Assembly (NCBI GenBank): GCA_016208495.1
Contig: JACQXX010000087.1
Coordinates: forward strand, 1 to 51,975
Source of the DNA: Acidobacteriota bacterium
GTDB taxonomy: Bacteria > Acidobacteriota > Blastocatellia > Chloracidobacteriales > Chloracidobacteriaceae
DNA length: 51,975 nt
Reading direction: 5' to 3'
How positions within the stretch are numbered: position 1 is the stretch's first letter; every line of letters begins with the position of its first letter. Positions 1 to 9,533 of this stretch are shown here, in pieces. A program made the translations under genes and the position numbers. A model generated the notes under the pieces. That model was not told where the DNA came from. It searched no databases and saw only the letters and a list, made by a program, of their open reading frames with translations.

Positions 1-3000
1 GCGATTGACTACGATGGAACAAGTGCCACACCGTTTGACGACCAGATTCTGTACCTGGACATCAACTTCAACGGGAACACGGCAGGAAACGTCGGGTTTT
101 CAGTGAACGGACAGTTGGACTTCGCGGGCAACCCGGTGTCAGTGACGGTGGGGAACATCACGGGTGGATTGATTCCAGACGTGGCGTACCTGTGCTCGGG
201 ATCATTTAACACGGGCGTGTCGGACGGGTTCGCGGGAATTGACGTGGCGTCGGATGCGGCGCCAGGGTCACCGGAACAGGTGATCGGCGGCGGTGTGGGC
301 GCGGGCAACGCGGTGGTTGCCGAAGCGGGCTTCACGGGAAGCGTGTATGATGCGCAGGGAGCCGTTGGCAGCGTCAACGACTATGACGATGAAGCGGGAA
401 CGATTGAAAACAACCGTCGGCAGTTTGACGTGGCGCCGATCACGGCGTTCCAGGGAAATCTGTGCCCACGGGCGATTATGTTCTCCCGGACGTCACAGTT
501 GCAGGACGGCGCCAACGACCTGGTGTTTGTGGCGACGGACTTTGGCTCAGTCGGGGACGGCGTGGCCGGGATCGATAGCGACGGAGACCTGCTGGACGAT
601 GTGTTGTCAGCCCCGGATCGGAGCGCGGACCCAGTCGGGTCGGTGTTTGTGTTGTTGAACGACACCACGAGCGCGTCATTCCAGGGAACAATCCTGCGCA
701 ATGCGCGCCGCCAGGATGAAGATTATGACTTTGGATCAACGCCGCCCTTCCCATTTGGGAAACAAAACGGGTTGATTCTGCCATCCGGCAACCTGCCATC
801 AGGGGTGTCAGGTGGGGACTTCAACGGGGACAACGTGTTTGACATTTGTTCGTCAAACAACCTGTCGGGAACGGTGACGGTGTTTAACTCCGGACCGATT
901 GCGGCGGTGCAGCCAACGGCGGCGCCAACCTCACCCCAGGTGAGTTCATATCCGAACATTTTGACGGCGTTTTTGCCAGTGGGCGGATCACCGACAACGG
1001 TGTACACACAGGATCTGAACGGGGACAGCAAACTCGACATTCTGGGAACGAACCTGTTGCCAGGTGGCTATGCGCTGTTCGGTTCATCAACCGCGGGTGG
1101 AACCCTGTTCAATCAGGGAACGCTGCGTGGATTGGGCCTGGATTCAGTGGTGACGAGCAATGGCGCGGTGTCATTGGCGATCAACACGATTCCGGCGAGC
1201 GGTGTGATTCCGATCAACGGGCTGCGGGATCCGATTGAATTCGGGGACAATGCGGGAACGTTGCTCGACATCGTGATTGCACGCGGCAGCACGCCATCGG
1301 ATCTGACGGGCGCGCCAGGCGGCCTCAACGTGGGCTACGGAACGGCGTCGGGAGCGAACTTCGTGCAGTTCGGCACCGTGCGGTTGAGCAGCTTTGTGGG
1401 TGTGGCCGAAGGCAACATCAACAACGATGCGCTGCCGGATGTGGCGATTGTGGATCGCGGAGCGTTCCAGATCGTGATTCTGCAGAACAGTGCGGATGGA
1501 TTGGCGGCGACGGCCCGGCGACGGATCGGGTTGTTCAACCTGCTGGACTTCTTCCCCCGCAACGAAGCGGGTGGTTTGACGTCATTGGACATCGGCGATG
1601 TGAACCGGGACAACCTGCGAGACATCGTGGTGGCCGTGGACGGACCAAACGATCAGGCAGTGGTGCTCTATAACCTGGGCAGCACGCAGATTGACTTTGA
1701 CACGCGGTTTGCAATTCGCGCGTTCCCAATGGGCGGCGACCCAACAGCGATCAAGCTGGCGGATCTGGCCGGACCAGCGGGACCGGGAAGCGGAACGGCG
1801 ACTGGAAAAGATGGGGCACCGGAAATGATCGCGGTGAACCGACGCACCAACAGCGTGACAACGCTGATCAACAACGGCGCTGGAATTTTCGGCCAGGGCC
1901 GGGTGGCGGAAACGGGCGGCTTTGATCCGCTGTCACAGGCGATTGCCGACTACAACGACGATGGCAAGTTGGACACCGCGGTGTTGAACCGAGGCCGTCG
2001 TGGATTGGGAACCGGCACGGGTGAAGAAGATGACTCAGTGGTGAGCATCATGTTGGGCAATGGCGATGGATCATTCCAGGCGACGAACTTCCTGGTGCCA
2101 GTGCCACGGCAGTCAGTATCAATCGCCGCCGCCGGATACGGGGTGGTGCGCAATGCAATTCAGATTGACATTCCAGACCTGAACCTGGATGGAATCATCG
2201 ACCTGGGAGTGGCGTCACAGTTGGGCGGCGATTTGACCAACGATATTGACAACCCATTCACGGTCAATGATTCAGATGGAACGGATGAAGCGGGAGCGTT
2301 GACGGTGCTGTTCGGCAGTTCAAGCCAGGATGGCCAGTTTACGCGGTCAACGCAGTCACAGTCGCTGGTGGACACGGTGCGAACCGGTGGCCGGGTGGCG
2401 ACCTTCCCAGGATCGCCAGATCCGCTGGGACTGTATCCAGTGATTGGATACGGTGAATTGTCAATCAACGCCGACTACAACCAGAATGGACGTCCAGACG
2501 CCCACGTGGGTGGTGTGGAAACCAACAATGGCAACCTCATTGGGGGCGGCGGATCAAACGATGGCGTGTTGGAAGACCTGTTCGCGGGAACAATGACGAG
2601 CCTGGACAACCTGAGCGCCGCGTTTGCCGCGCAACGGACGACCAACGTGTTCCCATCAGGGTTGAATAACCTGCTTACGACTTCTGGAACGGCGCCAGTG
2701 GACGAAGACAACGTGACGGGCGTGGCGTCAGCCGGCGCGTTCGTGGTGAGCGACACGGGAGCGATTGTTGACCAGTTCACCAACGACTTTGATCTGGGCA
2801 ACTTCCAGATTGCACCCGATGCCGTGAGCGTGACGCGCATTGGTCGGGTGTATGAAAGCATCAACATCACCAGCATTTTGAACCACGCGCCAATCGTGAC
2901 GACCTCGAACGGGAATCGTGCGTTTGACGGCCCAGGCCGGAAAGTTGTGTTGTCGGAAGCCGAGCAGAAGACAATCAACGTGAAAGCCGAGGACGTGGAC

Positions 3001-4083
3001 CAGAGCCTGGATGGCCGGTTGTTGAAGTATCGGTTAGTGGAATTCCCAAGCTTTGTGTCATTGACGGATAACGGTAATGGTACAGCGTCAATTTCAGTGA
3101 AACCAGGATTGACGGATGGATCAGCCACCGCCAACAATGGTTTGGGTCAGGATTATCGAGTGGCCGTGGAAGTGACCGATCAGGACTTCCGTCTGCCGCT
3201 GACGAGCCTGCTGTTCTTCCGAATCTTTGTGAAAGACGCGCCAACCGCGCCGTCAATCACGCCGATTCCGGATCAAGTCGTGAATGCGACCCTGTCATTG
3301 GCGGTGCCAGTGACGGCGACGGATGCGACCAACCGCCGCTTGACGATGTCAACGACGTTTGCGCAGCCATTCTCAACCTTCACGGATGGTGGTGGTGGAA
3401 CGGCGCTGTTCCAGTTCCGGCCAACCGAAGCCAACGGTGGCGTGTTCAACGTCAGCGTGACGGCGACCAATGACCTGGGCTTGAGCGCGACGGCGAGCTT
3501 CAAGCTGACGGTGATTGTCAACACCGCCCCAACCCTGAGCACGATTGCTGATATTACCACTCAGGAATTGAGGGATAGTGTTGTGACGGTTAAGGCAATT
3601 GACCCAGACCTGGGGACGTTGAATCAGACGTTGACCCTGTCAATGTCAGGGGCCCCAAGCTTCGCGATCCTGAGCGATGCTGGGAACGGCAACGGAACGA
3701 TCACGTTGTCACCGAAGATTGGTGATGCGGGAACGTACCGGATCACGGTGCGTGCGCTGGATAACGGTATCCCAGCCAAGACGGGTGAAGTGAGCTTCAA
3801 CGTGACGGTGACGTCAACGGTGCAGATCACTGCCGCCAGCTTTGCCAAGAAACGCTTGTTCGTGGCGGGTTCAAACTTCGGTCCGAACCCAACCCTGATC
3901 GTCAATGGTGTGACGGTGCCGGCCAATCTGATTGTGCCGACCTCCGCGCCAAACAGCATCACGGCCAAGGGCAACAACAAGAAACAGTTGGGCCTGCGCA
4001 AGGGCACCAACACCCTCGAAGTGATTGGCATCAATGGTGTCAAGTCAGCGGCCTACACGCTGAACCTCGCCGATGCTGAATAG
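1..4083 (+). CDS. Secreted FG-GAP/VCBS repeat protein with cadherin-like and IPT-like C-terminal domains (5' truncated)
   Basis: The open frame runs unbroken from base 1, so the start lies outside the window; the GTG at 103 is only the first internal start-like codon. The first two thirds carry calcium-loop FG-GAP/VCBS motifs spaced along the chain (for example DFNGDNVFD, DLNGDSKLD, DVNRDNLRD, DYNDDGKLD, DLNLDGIID, DYNQNGRPD), typical of beta-propeller surface or secreted proteins. Three Ig/cadherin-like modules follow, with NHAPIV, PTAPSI and NTAPTL boundaries. The last ~85 residues form an IPT/TIG-like domain ending in LNLADAE, resembling the C-terminus of the product at 37998-39161. Codons are strongly biased to GTG, ACG, TCA and CCA. 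Role inferred: extracellular binding or adhesion. No catalytic motif is visible. Confidence 0.85.
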   Translation, partial: AIDYDGTSATPFDDQILYLDINFNGNTAGNVGFSVNGQLDFAGNPVSVTVGNITGGLIPDVAYLCSGSFNTGVSDGFAGIDVASDAAPGSPEQVIGGGVGAGNAVVAEAGFTGSVYDAQGAVGSVNDYDDEAGTIENNRRQFDVAPITAFQGNLCPRAIMFSRTSQLQDGANDLVFVATDFGSVGDGVAGIDSDGDLLDDVLSAPDRSADPVGSVFVLLNDTTSASFQGTILRNARRQDEDYDFGSTPPFPFGKQNGLILPSGNLPSGVSGGDFNGDNVFDICSSNNLSGTVTVFNSGPIAAVQPTAAPTSPQVSSYPNILTAFLPVGGSPTTVYTQDLNGDSKLDILGTNLLPGGYALFGSSTAGGTLFNQGTLRGLGLDSVVTSNGAVSLAINTIPASGVIPINGLRDPIEFGDNAGTLLDIVIARGSTPSDLTGAPGGLNVGYGTASGANFVQFGTVRLSSFVGVAEGNINNDALPDVAIVDRGAFQIVILQNSADGLAATARRRIGLFNLLDFFPRNEAGGLTSLDIGDVNRDNLRDIVVAVDGPNDQAVVLYNLGSTQIDFDTRFAIRAFPMGGDPTAIKLADLAGPAGPGSGTATGKDGAPEMIAVNRRTNSVTTLINNGAGIFGQGRVAETGGFDPLSQAIADYNDDGKLDTAVLNRGRRGLGTGTGEEDDSVVSIMLGNGDGSFQATNFLVPVPRQSVSIAAAGYGVVRNAIQIDIPDLNLDGIIDLGVASQLGGDLTNDIDNPFTVNDSDGTDEAGALTVLFGSSSQDGQFTRSTQSQSLVDTVRTGGRVATFPGSPDPLGLYPVIGYGELSINADYNQNGRPDAHVGGVETNNGNLIGGGGSNDGVLEDLFAGTMTSLDNLSAAFAAQRTTNVFPSGLNNLLTTSGTAPVDEDNVTGVASAGAFVVSDTGAIVDQFTNDFDLGNFQIAPDAVSVTRIGRVYESINITSILNHAPIVTTSNGNRAFDGPGRKVVLSEAEQKTINVKAEDVDQSLDGRLLKYRLVEFPSFVSLTDNGNGTASISVKPGLTDGSATANNGLGQDYRVAVEVTDQDFRLPLTSLLFFRIFVKDAPTAPSITPIPDQVVNATLSLAVPVTATDATNRRLTMSTTFAQPFSTFTDGGGGTALFQFRPTEANGGVFNVSVTATNDLGLSATASFKLTVIVNTAPTLSTIADITTQELRDSVVTVKAIDPDLGTLNQTLTLSMSGAPSFAILSDAGNGNGTITLSPKIGDAGTYRITVRALDNGIPAKTGEVSFNVTVTSTVQITAASFAKKRLFVAGSNFGPNPTLIVNGVTVPANLIVPTSAPNSITAKGNNKKQLGLRKGTNTLEVIGINGVKSAAYTLNLADAE

Positions 4084-4117
4084 TCTCTGAGAGGCAGTGC
4101 TTCGGCCTGCTTCCACG

Positions 4118-4155
4118 GCGGGTGGGTTTCATAACCCACCCGCTTTTTTATTTTT
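4118..4155 (+). terminator. Intrinsic terminator of the FG-GAP gene
   Basis: A perfect 11-bp GC-rich stem (4118-4128 with 4133-4143) closes a TCAT loop and is followed directly by TTTTTTATTTTT. It lies 35 bases after the stop codon and is the clearest rho-independent terminator in the window. Confidence 0.9.
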
Positions 4156-4305
4156 CGAGACTGCCCAACCCGGAAAATTGGTGAGACATTGGTTGAATAT
4201 CAGTCGTATGCTTGGACGATTCCTTTCACCCCAATCACCAATCACCAATCACCACATCCGCCCAGTGAAAAAACCATCCAACCTGAAGAGGTTTTTCATC
4301 GGACT

Positions 4306-5532
4306 ATGTCTTATATCGAAATCATCAGATTAGCACTTAGTGCTATACTGGCCCATAAGTTACGGTCATTTTTGACGTTACTTGGGGTCATTTTCGGAGT
4401 TGCCACGGTCATTGTTGTTGTTTCGCTGATTGAAGGGTTTAACACCTATGTTGATGAAAAAATTTCGGACATGGGCCCCAATGCAATTGTGATTCGAAAA
4501 TTCAGCATTGACGATTTCAACAGTCTTGATGCCTTTGAAAAGGCGCAAAAACGAAACAAAGATATAAAGTTGGAAGATCTGGAAGCGATCAAAGCTCAAT
4601 CCCGGTATGCCATATCAGTTGGCGCGCAAACCGGAGGTGGGGCAGAGGTCAAGCGTGGGGATGAAATCCTGTATGAAGTCAGTCTCACGGGCCGAACTGA
4701 TACGATGGGAGACATCCAGCGCATGGAAGCGGTTCATGGCAATTATTTTACCTTCCAGGATCTTGAGCATAAGCGGCAGGTCTGTTTTATTGGATCAGAA
4801 GTTGCCGAACGTTTGTTTAAAACGGCCAATCCAATTGGAGGCGAGATTAAAATTGACGGTCGAGTCTTTTCGGTCGTTGGAGTTTCCAAATCACTTGGAT
4901 CCGCCTTTGGTGCCTCGCGGGACAAGTTTATTGATATCCCGCTCACAACCTTTCAGAAAATCTATGGTACCCGGCGCTCGCTTGCCGTCTATGTCCAGGT
5001 TGCGAATGAACAGGTTGTCCCAGACGCCGTGGATGAAGTCCGTGTCATTATGCGGAACCGCCGGCATTTATCATTTGGGGACCTGGATAATTTTGGGATT
5101 ACTACGGTAGAAATGATTTCAAATCTGCGTCAGCGGATCTTTGGCACTATTCAGATGACCGCCATCGGAGTTACTTCAATTGCCTTAGTGGTGGGCGGCA
5201 TTGTGATTATGAACATAATGCTGGTTTCGGTAACTGAGCGAACCCGTGAAATTGGCATTCGAAAATCTTTAGGTGCTCGTCGAACTGATATCATTCGTCA
5301 ATTTCTGGCTGAATCGTTTGTTCTGGCTCTGGTTGGGGGAGCGATTGGGGTCACGATTGCCTATATGATTGCCTTGTCCCTGGCAGCTTTTACACCAATT
5401 CCAGCCCGACTTCCTCTGGTGGCTGTCTTTCTGGCATTACTGGTCTCTGGAGGGGTGGGAATTGCTTCGGGCGTGTATCCAGCCTGGCGAGCCGCCTCAT
5501 TGGATCCTATCCGCGCCTTGCGAGCTGATTAA
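4306..5532 (+). CDS. ABC transporter permease, MacB/FtsX type
   Basis: 408 residues if started at ATG 4306; an in-frame opening exists from 4189, but residues before MSYIEIIRLAL are not family-like, and a GAAGAGG lies upstream of 4306. The order is classical: one N-terminal membrane helix (about residues 20-42), a MacB-type periplasmic core (to about 275), then three C-terminal helices. The FtsX signature MNIMLVSVTERTREIGIRK follows the second helix, and the protein ends PIRALRAD. Such permeases export peptides, lipoproteins or drugs, or transmit mechanical signals. It is 29 bp from a second permease of the same type, so both are probably co-transcribed and may heterodimerise. No ATPase or membrane-fusion gene is adjacent. 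Confidence 0.88.
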   Translation: MSYIEIIRLALSAILAHKLRSFLTLLGVIFGVATVIVVVSLIEGFNTYVDEKISDMGPNAIVIRKFSIDDFNSLDAFEKAQKRNKDIKLEDLEAIKAQSRYAISVGAQTGGGAEVKRGDEILYEVSLTGRTDTMGDIQRMEAVHGNYFTFQDLEHKRQVCFIGSEVAERLFKTANPIGGEIKIDGRVFSVVGVSKSLGSAFGASRDKFIDIPLTTFQKIYGTRRSLAVYVQVANEQVVPDAVDEVRVIMRNRRHLSFGDLDNFGITTVEMISNLRQRIFGTIQMTAIGVTSIALVVGGIVIMNIMLVSVTERTREIGIRKSLGARRTDIIRQFLAESFVLALVGGAIGVTIAYMIALSLAAFTPIPARLPLVAVFLALLVSGGVGIASGVYPAWRAASLDPIRALRAD

Positions 5533-5561
5533 GGCAGGTTTGAAGACGGGGAGTAACACAA

Positions 5562-6824
5562 ATGAACCAGTTATTGAATAATGTGTTGATGGGATTCGAT
5601 ACCCTCAAAGCGCATAAACTACGGACCTTCCTGACAATTCTGGGGGTTATTGTTGGTACTTCAACTGTGATTGTCATTTCTGCCTTTGTTTCAGGTATCA
5701 ATGTCCAGGTAACCAAGGAAATCGAAGCCTGGGGGACCAATACCATTTATGTCTATAAGTTCAACCCAGGATTTAACTTCCGCCCAACGCTTGAAGAACG
5801 AACCCGTAAGCCCATAACCAAAAAAGAAGCCGTCGCCATTCGCGAAGGGTGCCCTTCGGTCAAAGAAGTGGCACTGTTTCTTTCTCCAATTGATTTTTCA
5901 AATGAAGGAGGGCGATTGGAGCGCCGGATTCCAATTCGGTATCAGGACCATGAAATGCGCAATAGTACCTTACAAGGGACCTGGCCAGCTTATGAGCGAA
6001 TGGGGGTCGTGAATCTCAGCGAAGGACGCTTTTTTACCGAAGAAGAAAACACTCGATGTGACCGGGTTTGTGTCATCGGTTTGGACGTTGCTGAGACCTT
6101 GTTTCCAACAACTGCTGCGTTAAATCGTGAGGTATTGATTGATAATTATCCCTTCCAGGTGATTGGTGTGCTTGCCCGGCGCGATCATTTTCTGGTGGGA
6201 GATGATGATGCCAATAATGAAAACAAAGCCGTTTACATCCCATATGAAACCTGCCACAAAATGTATCCCCACCTTGATGACCATTTTGTGATGGGAATGG
6301 CCAAACCGGGAGAACTGGATGCTGCCGTCAATGAAATGACCAGTGTCCTTCGACGCGTGAGAAAAGTTTCATACAACGACCCTGATAATTTCGGTGTTTC
6401 GACCTCAGACAACATTGTTGAGCAATTTGGCCAGATCACTGGTGGTATATTTTTGCTCATGGTCGCTATCTCAAGCGTTGGCCTCTTGATTGGTGGTATC
6501 GGAGTGATGAATATCATGCTGGTTTCAGTGACTGAGCGAACCAAGGAAATTGGCATTCGCAAAGCCATCGGTGCCCGGCAACGCGATATCATTCAACAGT
6601 TTTTGATTGAAGCTGTCACTTTGACTGGGATTGGCGGATTGATTGGGATTGGAATTGGATGGTTAATGGCGATTGGAATCCAGTATGTACTTCCTTCTTA
6701 TGTACCACCATTAGCCCCAGTTGTTGGGATGGTTGTATCGGTGGCAACTGGCGTCATCTTTGGATTATGGCCGGCTATGAAAGCTGCCCGGCTTGACCCA
6801 ATTGAAGCCCTTCGATACGAATAA
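5562..6824 (+). CDS. ABC transporter permease, MacB/FtsX type (second of a pair)
   Basis: 420 residues, starting MNQLLNNVLMGFDTLKAHKLR after a GGGGAG ribosome site. It shows the same layout as the preceding gene: an N-terminal helix, a periplasmic MacB-like domain (about residues 45-285), then three helices with MNIMLVSVTERTKEIGIRKA and the closing PIEALRYE. The two permeases share the FtsX motif almost word for word but diverge in the periplasmic domain, consistent with an old duplication and heterodimer formation. The ATPase partner must be encoded elsewhere. The substrate cannot be told from sequence. Confidence 0.88.
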   Translation: MNQLLNNVLMGFDTLKAHKLRTFLTILGVIVGTSTVIVISAFVSGINVQVTKEIEAWGTNTIYVYKFNPGFNFRPTLEERTRKPITKKEAVAIREGCPSVKEVALFLSPIDFSNEGGRLERRIPIRYQDHEMRNSTLQGTWPAYERMGVVNLSEGRFFTEEENTRCDRVCVIGLDVAETLFPTTAALNREVLIDNYPFQVIGVLARRDHFLVGDDDANNENKAVYIPYETCHKMYPHLDDHFVMGMAKPGELDAAVNEMTSVLRRVRKVSYNDPDNFGVSTSDNIVEQFGQITGGIFLLMVAISSVGLLIGGIGVMNIMLVSVTERTKEIGIRKAIGARQRDIIQQFLIEAVTLTGIGGLIGIGIGWLMAIGIQYVLPSYVPPLAPVVGMVVSVATGVIFGLWPAMKAARLDPIEALRYE

Positions 6825-7174
6825 TATTTATAAGGGAGTCGGATGGAAATATCATACCACCAGGGTTCAGGGTTTTCGGAAGGGATGAGGGATGAAGGAT
6901 GAGGGATGAAAAAATCACCCTGTCACTTTGTCAGTCGGTCATCTTGTCAGGGTTTAGGGTTCAGGGCCAGATACTCCAGTTTGAGCGGTACCTGCCGGTT
7001 CCCCAGTCCTCATTTTGAGTGGGATCAAGTCACTTCATCGCCTCAAACCCTGAAACCCTGAAACCCTGAAACCTGAACCCGATTTCATTGGGATTTTATT
7101 TTCTTCCGGATCCCTAATGCCAGTTGATATAACAACCTGCAGCCTTAGACAAAAAAGTTGAAAGCAGAATTATT
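6825..7174. repeat. Intergenic region with heptamer and octamer short tandem repeats
   Basis: No gene is recognised in this 350-bp gap. It holds GGGATGA-type heptamers (about 6882-6911), a short GTCA-rich stretch (6918-6950) and a GGGTT(T)AGGGTTCAGGG stretch near 6940-6965. The last is complemented by AAACCCTG octamers at about 7042-7083. The inverted arrangement could fold into a long hairpin downstream of the permease operon. Confidence 0.7.
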
Positions 7175-7345
7175 ATGTCGTTGACAGAACAAGAGATCAG
7201 TGGGTATGCCTGCCCTAAATGTCATACTCCGGTTCAACTGGCGGCTGATAAATCCTCGGTCGTGTGCCCCCAGTGCAAGGTTGCCTTCCCAATTCAGGAA
7301 GATATCCCCCATCTTATCTTTGAAGAATCCATTCCTTGCTCATGA
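7175..7345 (+). CDS. Trm112-like small zinc-ribbon protein
   Basis: 56 residues, beginning MSLTEQEISGYACPKCHTP. Two CxxC knuckles (CPKC and CPQC) are followed by FPIQEDIPHLIFEES, the usual Trm112/YcaR/UPF0434 ending (a P-I-x-x-x-I-P-x-L-L-like motif). Eukaryotic Trm112 activates methyltransferases. Bacterial members are short and often sit beside lipid A, LPS or glycosyltransferase genes. Its TGA overlaps the next ATG (ATGA at 7342-7345), so it is translationally coupled to the glycosyltransferase. No strong ribosome site is visible. The function of the bacterial protein is not established. Confidence 0.8.
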   Translation: MSLTEQEISGYACPKCHTPVQLAADKSSVVCPQCKVAFPIQEDIPHLIFEESIPCS

Positions 7346-8394
7346 ATCCAGAAGCAATTCGACGAGTGTTACTCGTTCGATTGAGGTCAATTGGTGATAC
7401 GGTGCTCATGACCCCGGTCTTGGAAGCCTTAAAGCAGTGGTCACCCAATATCTCAATTTCAGTTGTAAGCGAGCCCCTTTCGGCACCAGTTCTTGAAGCT
7501 CACCCCCTGGTTGATCAGTTATTTATTGTTCCACGAACCCGCAAAAAATGGCGAGATTTGATTCAACGAGGACGGCTGATTCAGGATTTAAGACAGGAAG
7601 GCTTTGATCTGGCGGTCAATTTACACGGAGGTACAACCGGGGCCTGGATTTGCTGGCTTTCAGGGACACCACGCCGGGTCGGGTTTGCACTCCCCAATAC
7701 AAAATTTCTGTTAACGACTGTTATTCCGCCACCCCAGGAAGTCTGGCAAAAAAAGACGATTCACTGCGTGGAGCAACAACTTGCCTGGATCAAATACCTG
7801 GGAATCCCAATTCAACATCCCCCAACGCTTTCACTCAAATGCCAGCCTGAGAGTTTGAAAACCGTTGCCGCTTTTCTCACCGTCAACGGCATTTCATCAC
7901 CCTATGCCGTTTTTCACCCGGCGGCAGCTTTTGCAACCAAACAATGGGCACCGGTGCGATTTGCTCAAGTGATTGACCGTGTCAGGGAATTAGGGCTGAA
8001 ACCAATTATTTGCGTGGCCAGGTCTGAAACTGGGGTGGCACGGGCTATTCAAGGAGACCTGATTTCCAGAGATGAAACGCTTGTAATTGACCATTTTTCG
8101 CTTTCAGAAATGATGGCCCTCATTGCTGGGGCGTCACTTTTTGTCGGGAATGATAGTGGCCCAGCGCATATTGCTGCAGCTTTGGGGCGTCCAATGGTGG
8201 TTATTTTTGGATCTTCAAACGAGGAAGTCTGGCATCCGTGGACAACCTCACCCCATGAGGTGGTCCGCCGCCGACTTCCATGTGTTCCCTGTGCCGGGTA
8301 CACCTGTCAGGTATTTCCAGAGCCGGAATGCATTAAAGGAGTTGAAGTGAGGGATGTACTTCAGGCAATTCAGCGAGTGCTTGGCACCTGGTAG
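7342..8394 (+). CDS. Glycosyltransferase family 9 (heptosyltransferase-like)
   Basis: 350 residues from ATG 7342, which overlaps the stop of the Trm112-like gene; TTG 7336 is a less likely start. The N-terminal LLVRLRSIGDTVLMTPVLEAL is the GT9 acceptor-side motif. The C-terminal half has FVGNDSGPAHIAAALG and VVIFGSSNEEVWHPW, the ADP-heptose-binding region. A Cys-rich tail (CVPCAGYTC, ECIKG) is common in the family. GT9 enzymes add heptose or related sugars to LPS core in the cytoplasm, which supports a Gram-negative envelope. The acceptor cannot be assigned, and no other LPS gene is adjacent. Confidence 0.88.
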   Translation: MNPEAIRRVLLVRLRSIGDTVLMTPVLEALKQWSPNISISVVSEPLSAPVLEAHPLVDQLFIVPRTRKKWRDLIQRGRLIQDLRQEGFDLAVNLHGGTTGAWICWLSGTPRRVGFALPNTKFLLTTVIPPPQEVWQKKTIHCVEQQLAWIKYLGIPIQHPPTLSLKCQPESLKTVAAFLTVNGISSPYAVFHPAAAFATKQWAPVRFAQVIDRVRELGLKPIICVARSETGVARAIQGDLISRDETLVIDHFSLSEMMALIAGASLFVGNDSGPAHIAAALGRPMVVIFGSSNEEVWHPWTTSPHEVVRRRLPCVPCAGYTCQVFPEPECIKGVEVRDVLQAIQRVLGTW

Positions 8395-8418
8395 CCTGAT
8401 ATCTGGGGACTGGGTTGA

Positions 8419-8435
8419 GGATGTGTCATCCTTTT
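8419..8435 (+). terminator. Weak hairpin with T-run after the GT9 gene
   Basis: GGATG and CATCC flank a TGT loop and are followed by TTTT, in the 62-bp gap between two convergent genes. The stem is only 5 bp, so this is tentative. Confidence 0.35.
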
Positions 8436-8456
8436 AAAGATCAGGCCCAATCCTCA

Positions 8457-9533
8457 TTAGCTTGGAACCGGCATATCTTCGTCAACCCATTCCTGATACC
8501 GAATCATATCCGCCCCAGAGAATCGTTTTAAAAGCTCAGGTCTATCCAAAAGCTGCCCAGCTCCGACCACCACTGCTTCCATCGGGTTCGACGCCCGCAT
8601 GGCCGGTAATCCAAGTTCAAGGTGAACCCGCCGATAAAAGTCTCGAAGCAGTGACCCGCCGCCAGCCAGAGTTACACCAGTTCGATGAATATCAACGGCT
8701 ACGGCTGGTTTACTTGACTCAATGACCTGTCTGATTCCTTCGATGATGGTGTCGAGGGTATGGTCGAGAGCTTCAACCACTTCGCTTTGCAATAATGTCA
8801 ATTCACGAACTTTATAGTTGGTGAGGTTTTTCCCGGTGACCAGCATTGACGCTTCGTTTTCCTGTGGAATGGCTGAGCCAAGGTTGATCTTGATTTGTTC
8901 CGCCGATTGTTCGTCAATCACCAACTTATGTTTGCGGTGCAGGTATTCAACAATATCCTGGGTCATGCGATTTCCGGCAATTTCAAGCGATTTTGAAGCG
9001 ATAATTCCAGTGGTACTGACAATTGTGATGTTGGTTGTGCCACCACCGATATCAACCAGAAGATGGGCTTGAGGGCTGCGAAACATCACCTCAGAGCCGA
9101 CTGCCGCCGCCAGTCCTTCGTCAATTAAGAACACTTTGTTCGCCCCAATACTATAGGCCGCATTGCGGAGCGCCCGACGTTCGGTTTGAGTGGCTGAACT
9201 GGGAATACTCACCACCAGTTTGCAGTATCGGCGTGATTCGCGTTTACAGGCGGCGTGAAAGAAATTCCGAAGCATTTTTTCCGCCAGATCATAGTCGGCA
9301 ATGGTTCCATCCTTCATCGGACGATGAACCACGGTGTCGTATGGCTCGCGGCCAAGCATCGCAATGGCCCGTCGCCCAACCGCGACAACGTTCCCCGTAT
9401 CCCGATTAATGGCAATCGCTGATGGCTCATTGAGAATAATCCCATGGCCACGGGAGTAAATCAGGGTATTGGCCGTACCGAGGTCGATTGCAACCCCGCT
9501 GACAAAAAAATTCCGAATCGATTCCCACCACAT
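8457..9533 (-). CDS. mreB: Rod shape-determining protein MreB
   Basis: 358 residues, a usual MreB length, starting MWWESIRNFFVSGVAIDLGTA. Actin-fold nucleotide sites are intact: phosphate-1 DLGTANTLIYS (about residue 17), phosphate-2 DIGGGTTNITIVS (about residue 167) and adenosine site LAGGGSLL (about residue 290). MreB filaments organise lateral peptidoglycan synthesis at the inner membrane, implying a rod-shaped cell. No mreC, mreD, pbp2 or rodA follows, so this is a detached mreB copy, perhaps a paralogue of one in a canonical cluster. The neighbouring GT9 gene converges on it. Confidence 0.93.
   Translation of the reverse strand: MWWESIRNFFVSGVAIDLGTANTLIYSRGHGIILNEPSAIAINRDTGNVVAVGRRAIAMLGREPYDTVVHRPMKDGTIADYDLAEKMLRNFFHAACKRESRRYCKLVVSIPSSATQTERRALRNAAYSIGANKVFLIDEGLAAAVGSEVMFRSPQAHLLVDIGGGTTNITIVSTTGIIASKSLEIAGNRMTQDIVEYLHRKHKLVIDEQSAEQIKINLGSAIPQENEASMLVTGKNLTNYKVRELTLLQSEVVEALDHTLDTIIEGIRQVIESSKPAVAVDIHRTGVTLAGGGSLLRDFYRRVHLELGLPAMRASNPMEAVVVGAGQLLDRPELLKRFSGADMIRYQEWVDEDMPVPS

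Noticed and set aside
9-4043. Many antisense open frames across the FG-GAP gene, up to 220 codons
   Set aside because: They are mirror images of a high-GC, codon-biased gene, lack family motifs and ribosome sites, and overlap the real frame fully.
8457-9533. DnaK/Hsp70-type ATPase instead of MreB
   Set aside because: Length of 358 residues and the MreB-specific DLGTANTLIY start exclude it.
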